Positions 56,833-64,000 of a stretch of 64,000 nucleotides of DNA are shown here, piece after piece (the first letter of the stretch is position 1; every line of letters starts with the position of its first letter). The stretch is from Dipteris shenzhenensis (Eukaryota > Polypodiophyta > Polypodiopsida > Gleicheniales), in NCBI GenBank assembly GCA_047967505.1, contig CM106538.1. One strand, given 5' to 3'. The notes beneath the pieces were generated by a model. That model worked only from the letters and a program-made list of their open reading frames with translations, ran no database searches and was not told the origin of the DNA. Made by a program: the position numbers and the translations under genes.

Positions 56833-58377
56833 GGAGAATAGATGTGCGACAAGGAATCTGGTGGCTTCAAACAACATAGTCACTATGCTCAAATTTCCAC
56901 AATGCCCACGACAAGATAGTGCAACACGGGTGACTGGCTCTCCATGGCTAATAGAGCCCCACCGAACTCAATGGAGAAGACGATGGAATCTCTGAGATTC
57001 TATTAGAATATTGAAGATTCCAATAGTCCTCCTTGTGACACATGTAGTAGCCTTATCCTAAGGGTACCACACCTAAGGGCTTGGTCAAGGACAAACCACA
57101 TGGCACCCTATCCATACTACCACATCATTAGTGGTTGGCTGGTAAGGTGCCACATCATCATAGCTTATCTACTACATAGCAACCGATTGCCATGTCTACA
57201 AATAGATCAGCCATGCCACATCAGCACCTCGGGTCCCATGCCACATCATCAAACACCTCACATTCTGCCACATCAGCATTGACCACGTCAACATGCTAAT
57301 GTCATTTGCCACATCAGCATTGACCAGTCAAACCTTGGTTAGGTCATCCTAACTCTGGTTAGGTCAACTTGATCCTGGGTTAGTCAACCTGACCATGGTT
57401 GGGTCAACATGACCTTAGGTTAAGTTCGTCAGTGCCACCTCAACTGTCCAGTCAGCATTGCCCCCTGTAGGCACAGTTCCCTGCCAGGCACACTGTGCAC
57501 ACACTGCATGTGACCACTCCTGCCACCTCAGCACAGGGCTTTTGAGGCACACCTCTTCATAGGCACTGCATGTGACCCCTTGATTGCCACATCATCATTG
57601 AGCACACTTTGCACCCTTTTTTGCCCCTCCACCTAGATCAAATCGTATCTCTTGATCCAAGAAGAGTTTGAGGGTGCTCCAAAAAGGAAAATCGCTCGAT
57701 TTTTCATGCTCTATGCGCTTGTTATATCACGTGCACATTTGGCTCAAGTATCACTCACTTTTGAGCCTCTCTAACAAATTCACTTCCTATATCACATCAG
57801 CCTCTACATTGATGCATCTGACCTAACCAATTAAAACAACCAAAGAAAAGAAATTATTTGCTTTTCTTTCATCAATTGACGGTTGGTCTAGATCTAGATT
57901 AGAGTAGACTAGATCGCCATAAAGGAGACAATTTGAATTTCTCCAAGTTGCCAATCTAAGCCATGCCCGAAATTCTTGACTAGTTCCTACTTGGAGTCAG
58001 ACCCTGTACTCATATATAGTTTCACATCATCACATTACCTAAAACCTAACATTCATCAGTTCAGTGAGCAGACTTCTGAGTGTTCAAAGGCATTAACCGA
58101 TTGATCAGTGGGCGGATAGCACATGATTTGATTTCACACACACATGCCATCATTGTAAAGCCTATTCGACTATTTCACAGCATTGTGCACATTATTTCAA
58201 GCCCTGTAAAACTCTTGGCTATTTTGGCATCATTTGCCACAAGCTTTGTAATATAGATCATATTATATATTGTAGTTCTACCTTTACCAACAGTTCAGAT
58301 TTCACTTGCTACAATAAGTGTTTTGTAGTTAATTTAGATAGTTATTTTCATGACACTTTGAGTACATTTCTTGCACT
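56833..58377 (+). other. Leader/LTR region upstream of the copia polyprotein
   Basis: No primer-binding site of the usual type was found. At 57310-57425 a degenerate unit (GACC-TGGTTAGGTCAAC) occurs about five times in tandem. Repeated CCACATCA motifs lie at 57100-57310. Confidence 0.45.
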
Positions 58378-61300
58378 ATGTCTACGACTAGCAACCTCAA
58401 TCCATTTGCTAAGCTAGACAACTCCAATTATGGCACATGGAAATACCGAATGGAGACCATTCTTGTACTTCACGAAAAATGGGAGTATGTCGATGGATCT
58501 ACACCTAGACCATTGGACTATCTAGCCAGCAATAGCTCTACTCCACCTATTATCACAGCACCAACATCGGGATCTCCCAGTAGGATCTCCAGCTACACCA
58601 ATAGTTTCCGCACCTATACCAAATCCTACCATTGCCTGAGCACAGGCAGAATGGGACAAGAAAGACAAGTATGCATATCATCTGATCAAGCATAATGTGC
58701 AAGATGTCATGCTAGGACAGCTCAACACCGTAAAGACATCAAAAGAAGCATGCGATATGTTCGCAACTCTCTAGGAGTCCAAGAATACTTCTAGGATTCT
58801 TAGAGTGAGAAACCATATAAACAAGAGTTTTTGCAACAATAGTGAAACTGGTCATGCTTATGTACTCAAGATCAAAGATTACAATTATCAACTTGCAGCA
58901 GTAGGAGAGACCATGAATCCAATAGAAATGGTTCAAGTCATCCTAAATGGATGAGGAGAGGATACAAGAATCTAGTCTAGAGTATTGCCATTCAACGGCA
59001 AATTCCAACACTGGAAGAACTTCAGTCAGTCTTACTTGGTAAAGAACTAAGGACACAAATCATTCAAACACGCAAAGGTTATTCCAATGATCAAAGCATT
59101 TATAACTTCAGATAGAAGCAAAGGGAGAGGCAGAGGCAGAGGTAGATCATTCCAGCAAAGTGGTCATCATCAACAAAAAAACCAGCATCAAAGTCAGACT
59201 CAACATTAGCATTATCCTCAGCAACATCAGAATCAACAAAGAAGAAACCATTCCAACCTAGGAAGATTCCAAGGATGAGGTAATGCATCCACCAATGTGT
59301 CAAACATTCAGTGTAACTATTGTCATAAGTTTGGACACTATGAAAGAGATTGCCACAAGAAACAGTACAACCAAGGCGATCAATCCACCAGCAATCGAGG
59401 GAATTTTCGAGAAAGAGAAAATCATCATGGTGGACATTCTAGTCACAGTCATTATGCAAATGGACATGGGAATATATTCCTTGTAAACGAGGAAATGCAG
59501 CAGACTGATATAGTGTATTTAGACAAGTGTATTTAGACACTAATTGCAATTCAAAAGAAAATTTCAGCTCTATCAAGTTAACCAAGTAGATCAAGATCCT
59601 TGGTACATCGACAGCGGTGCATCATCTCATATGACAAATGATCAGGAATGGTTCATAGAGATGAAAACGTCAGAAGGTCAAAAGAATGTCATCTACACAA
59701 CAGATAATACACCAAATCTAGTTCAAGGGACATGCATTATCTCTATGAACAATTTCATTGGTATGAAAGGATTGGTGAAAGATGTACTCTATGTTCTGAA
59801 GCTCAGTAAGAACCTATTGTCATTAGTATAGGTCAAATGATGGAACACAACGACCAAGTCATTTTTTACGGAGATGAATGCACTATCAGAGACAAATCTA
59901 GAAGATTTCAGCTAGTAGGAAAAGGATTCAAGGAAGGATGCTTGTATAGAATGCTAGCTACAGTACCAGATTTGCATGCCATGTCAACTCAACCACAACA
60001 GATGCCACTATCTGCAAAATTGCACAAGAGATATGGTCATGTCAATTTCAAGAGCTTGATAGATCTCAGGAATCAGAATATGGCAATTGGGCTTCCAAAG
60101 CTATAGTTTCTTGGAAAAGTTTGTGAAGTATGCTGTTTCGGCAAACAAAAGCGAACCAACTTCAACAGAAGCACCTCTCGAGCAAGAGGTATTCTTGATT
60201 TGATATCTACAGATGTATGGGGTTATGCGCAGACCTGCAGTATCAATTGTTCACTTTACTACTTGACTTTCATCGATGACTACTTCAATTATTGTTGGGT
60301 CTACTTTTTGAAAGAGAAATTTGAAGTCTTTTCTAGATTTCAAGAATTCAAGGCCATGGTAGAAAACCAGATTGATAGAAAGATCAAAGTCATAAGATCA
60401 AACAAAGGAGGTGAATACATGTCTTCAGCATTCATGAACTTTCGCAGAAGTCATGGCATTCGAAGACAATTCACTTGTGCAGATACTTCTCAACATAATG
60501 CAAGAGCTGAAAGGAAGAATGGTACTTTAGCAAACAATGCTAGAGCAATGCTTCCTGAGAAGCATCTTCCGAATCAGTATTGGGCAGAAGCAATAGCCAC
60601 TGCAAACTACTTGCTTAATTGGCTTCCGACCAAACTGATACCGGGTGTGACACCTTATGAAGCATTCACTCGACACAAGCCATGCATTGGGCATCTTTGC
60701 ATATTTGGATGCATAGCATATGCCCATATACATGATGACCATTGCAGAAAATTGGATGCGAAGTCACGTAAATGCATCATGGTTGGCTACAATGAAGAAA
60801 GCAAAGCATACAAGTATGATCCCATCAACCACAAGGTCATTATCTCCAAAGATGTAATCGTTGATGAGGAATCAGAATGGAAAACCTCATCAAACACACA
60901 GGAAATAGGTACACCAATTTCACAGTCATCTATAGAAAAGGTTAATGAAGAAGAGCAAGAATTGCCAGAAACACCCCAAGTAGAGGCACCGTAGCTCAAA
61001 CGCTCTACTAGGGAAAGTAGACCTCTAGCCAGATTGACATATGCTCAAAAAGGCAAAGCAATTTAGGTTGAAACCACGAACTCTGCTCTTATGACTACCA
61101 TCATGGCTATAGAAGAGCCAGTGTACTTTGAAGATGCAGTAGACAAGCTAGAATGGCAAACTGCTATGAATGAAGAAATGTAATCTTTGTACAAGAATAA
61201 TACTAGGGAATTATGCAACCTCCACCAAGAAAGAAGGCCATAGCAAACAAATGGGTCACACACAGTGAAGTACAATCTAGATGGAAGCATTCAAAGATAC

Positions 61301-62590
61301 AAATCCAGACTAGTTGTAAAAGGATTTGCACAACAATATGGTCAAGATTATGATGAGACTTATGCTCCAATAGAAAAGATGGATTCCATATGGTTCTTGA
61401 TATCACTAGTGACACTTAGCAGATGGAATGTGTACCAATTTGATGTCAAAAATATATTTCTCAATGGCTAGCTAGACAAGGAAGTCTACATGCAACAAGC
61501 AACAGGTTACGTTGAACCAGGAAAAGAGAATCAGGTTTGCTATCTTAAGAAAAGTCTCTACAGCTTAAAGTAAGCACCCAAAAGTTGGTACAATAGAATC
61601 GACAAGTATTTTGTTGATTTGGGATACATGAAATCCAATGCAAATCATACTCTCTACTATAAAGTTTGTACGTAGATGATCTGATTGTGATCGGAAGCAA
61701 GGATAGCTTCATCAAGAAATTGAAACAAGACTTACTGTAGAGTTTGACATGAAAGATCTTGGATTTAAGCACTATTGTCTTGGAATTAAGTTCTGGAGAG
61801 ATTCGAATAGCACCTTTATGAGTCAGCTCAAGTATGTTGACAATCTCCTGAAGAAGTTTCATATGGTAGATTGCAACCACTCCCATGGAACAGAGTTTGA
61901 AACTTACTAAAGATTCAGAAAAGCCTACAATCAATGACATGTACGACAAGCATCTCATCGGATCTCTTATATATCTGACTATTACACGGCCAAATATTTG
62001 TTATGTAGTAAGTTTGCATAGTTTATGGCAAATCCAAAACAGTCTCACTGGAATGCAGCTAAAAGAGTTTTGAGATACATCAGAGGTATAAGATAGTTTG
62101 GGATAGAATATAAAGGAAGTCATCCAAGGTTGCATGGATATTGTGATTGTGACTATGCCGGAGATCATGAGATCAGGAGATCGACACAGGGATATGCATT
62201 TTTCCTTGGTCAAGGTGCTATATCATGGTTGTCAAACAAACAGCCAAGTATTTCTTTGTGTTTGACTGAAGCAAAATATAGAGCACTCACTACAAGTGCA
62301 CATGAGATATGGCTCAGAAGACTATTGTTAGAAACATATTACTTTGATCAATCAAAGCCAACAACAATATAATGTGATAATCAATTGGCTCTAGCATTGG
62401 CCAAGAATCCAGTATATTACTCCAAGACAAGCACATTGATGTCAGAGAGCACTTCATTAGAGAAAGAGTGTTACTTGGTGACATCTCATTGCAACATTGT
62501 GATAGCAAAGAGAATGTTGCAAACATCTTTACCAAACCACTCGGTAAAGAGCTTTTCGAGAAACACTGACAAGCTCTTAGTTTGACACAA
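58378..62590 (+). pseudogene. Ty1/copia gag-pol, nearly full length, decayed
   Basis: Gag opens at ATG 58378 (MSTTSNLNPFAKLDNSNYGT). A zinc knuckle CNYCHKFGHYERDC is at about 59309, the protease DSGASSHMTND at about 59605, and the pre-integrase LHKRYGHVNFKSL at about 60020. Integrase follows at 60200-60994 with TDVWGYAQ, then IRSNKGGEY where the family has IRSDNGGEY (the second catalytic Asp is lost) and AERKNGTL. RT spans about 61250-62070 with YKSRLVVKGFAQQYGQDYDE, FDVKNIFLNG and LYVDDLIVIGS. RNaseH has HGYCDCDYAGD and LTEAKYRAL. Stops at CAG/CAA-type codons (FLNG-stop-LDKE, SLK-stop-APKSW) fit C-to-T decay, and several frameshifts are present. It cannot be functional. Confidence 0.9.
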
Positions 62591-62708
62591 AGGAAGGACA
62601 TTCCCATTAAATTAGTGTGATGGAATGTTATGCTCAATCCTTCTTCGATTCCCTAGAATCACCATCTTGAGGGAAGGCCTACTTCATGATGTTGACCTTG
62701 AGGGAAGG

Positions 62709-62960
62709 TGTTGAGAGACCACGCTCAACATCATGTTATTACATGTGCGTAACACATATAGAGTTCTATAAAGGAAAGGCTTAGATGCCCTAACCCTAAC
62801 CCTAAGTGGGTTTGCATATATTCTACATTTTCAACTAAATCTAGTGTACAGTAGTCATTTATGGTGTGCTCTCTAGCAGTGCCTTCTCTCCTCATCTCCA
62901 CTCTTCTCCTCTCCCCTCTTCATATTTTGTCAATTTTTGTGTGTAGGTTGGTATTCTACT
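62709..62960 (+). repeat. 3' LTR start of the copia element
   Basis: CTTGAGGGAAGG is followed by TGTTGAGAGACCACGCTCAAC, a purine tract then an LTR start. The first 22 bases form an inverted repeat (TGTTGAG...CTCAACA). The purine tract occurs twice (62672 and 62697). The end of the LTR is unclear and no matching 5' LTR was seen, so the element is rearranged at its left side. Confidence 0.6.
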
Positions 62961-62999
62961 TGCTCATGTCATCTCTTAGGAAGGAATTAGGACCAAGCC

Positions 63000-64000
63000 A
63001 GGTAAAATTAACACCATTGAAAAGACTACTAACCTTAAGACTTTGACTTAGTTAAGATCTTTTATGGGTTTTATAAGTTTTAATAGGAGGTTTATTAGGA
63101 ATTTTGCCACAATTCTAGCTCCATTATATGAGCTCACCAATAAGGATACCAAATTTCAATGGACTACTAAATTGCATGTTGCATTCCATGCACTGAAGCA
63201 ACATGCATATGAAACACCCATTCTCAAACATCGAGGTGGGATGTTAATTTTCATGTACATGTGGATGCTTGAGTGTCCTATTGGTATCATGTTAGCCCAA
63301 CCAGATGGGAAGTTAGATTATCCAATATATTATGCAAGCCATTTGATGACTTAGCCTAAGTGCAATTATAGCACAACTAAGCATGAACCTATTGGCATGG
63401 TATATGGCATGCAAAAATTTTATCATTATTTGTAGTCTTTTTTCTATGTTTGATCATTAGGCTTTGCTTGATCTCATCGAAATAGTGATCAAGGTAGATT
63501 AGTGAGACGGAAGCTATTGCTATAGGAATTCGATTTCAAAGTTAATCATAAACTAGGAAAATCTCATGACAAAGCTGACTATTTATCTCGACTACTAGCC
63601 TTAGATGATAGTAAAGGTGTTGCTACTAAATCACCATATGCCTACTTGGTTGCTAATGACTTTACAAAAAAATGGAGTAGGATAAGATGCTACACGATTT
63701 GTCCCAAGAAACATTTCATGAACACATGCCAAAGAATAAGCATAGGAAGATGGCCTTGAAGGCCTAGAAGTGCAACTTAATTGGTGGCTAGTTATGTCAC
63801 CAGGGTGTTGATCGTATTCTACAAAGATGGGTTTTGCCACATGAGCGAGCCGAGGTACTCAATGAAGCACACATAGGCCTTGCAGGAAATGGCATTCTAC
63901 AAAGATGGGTTCTAGTACATGAATGAGCCGAGGTACTCAATGAAGCACACATTAGTCTTGCAGGAGATCACTTTGGTGGTGAGCTCACTGCTCAAAAACT
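63000..64000 (+). pseudogene. Ty3/gypsy RT-RNaseH to integrase zinc region (runs off window)
   Basis: FMGFISFNRRFIRNFATILA, PLYELTNKDTKFQWT, DYPIYYASHLMT and KLGKSHDKADYLSRL follow the order of the RT thumb and RNaseH. Near the end, LNEAHIGLAG-like residues match the integrase zinc region. Stops and shifts interrupt it. It abuts the copia LTR, so one of the two elements was broken by the other or by deletion. Confidence 0.75.
63819..63975 (+). repeat. 78-bp tandem duplication in gypsy integrase
   Basis: CTACAAAGATGGGTTTT... at 63819 recurs at 63897 with a period of 78 bp, a multiple of three, so it would duplicate 26 residues in frame. Confidence 0.8.

Noticed and set aside
62789-62808. Telomere-like CCCTAACCCTAA array
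   Set aside because: Only about three units within an LTR. It is too short for an interstitial telomere.
1-64000. CRISPR arrays, rRNA, or bacterial operons
   Set aside because: None of the tandem repeats has spacer-like regularity, and the window is plant nuclear DNA with spliceosomal introns.

Overview
The window is nuclear DNA of a land plant with a large, transposon-rich genome. The evidence is a chloroplast-targeted plant transporter gene with 13 short exons, two introns swollen to 4.9 and 11 kb by retroelements, initiator-tRNA-type primer-binding sites, AAACCCTAA telo-box promoter motifs and many (CT)n/(GA)n tracts. Compact angiosperm genomes look unlike this. A fern or a gymnosperm would fit, but nothing in the sequence decides it.

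Layout. 1-6.2 kb and 9.6-16.3 kb hold two diverged copies, in the same orientation, of a multigene element. Each has two rightward genes (a spliced transposase-like gene, then a gene ending in a histone H3 fold) converging on two leftward genes I do not recognise. A 240-bp foldback (or its remnant arm) lies between the converging pairs. Between and after the copies are fragments of other retroelements and simple repeats, including a Ty1/copia gag abutting copy B.

19.5-38.2 kb on the minus strand is one complete host gene. It is a BASS2-type plastid sodium/pyruvate symporter of 420 codons; all 13 exons join in frame. Intron 2 has a GC donor. Intron 11 contains a Ty3/gypsy element with an internally inverted pol segment. 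Intron 7 contains two antisense copies of a LINE whose 3' end is a (CT)n tract instead of poly(A). The older LINE is itself interrupted by a 1045-bp solo LTR with a perfect 5-bp target duplication, and removing the LTR restores the LINE ORF1 frame.

38.4-64 kb is intergenic retroelement debris. It holds a complete short LTR element with no recognisable coding domain (41986-44597, with target duplication), a Ty3/gypsy gag-protease-partial RT (46.5-48.6 kb), parts of other LTR elements, a CACTA-type domain fragment (56.6 kb), a decayed but nearly full-length Ty1/copia polyprotein (58.4-62.6 kb) and a gypsy RT/RNaseH fragment running off the window. No second intact host gene, rRNA, tRNA or CRISPR was seen.

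The most unusual content is the histone H3-fold gene carried by the repeated element at the left. Both copies are broken by stops and frameshifts, but gene order, intron positions, promoters and the H3 core are shared, which points to a mobile or amplified family whose active member lies elsewhere.
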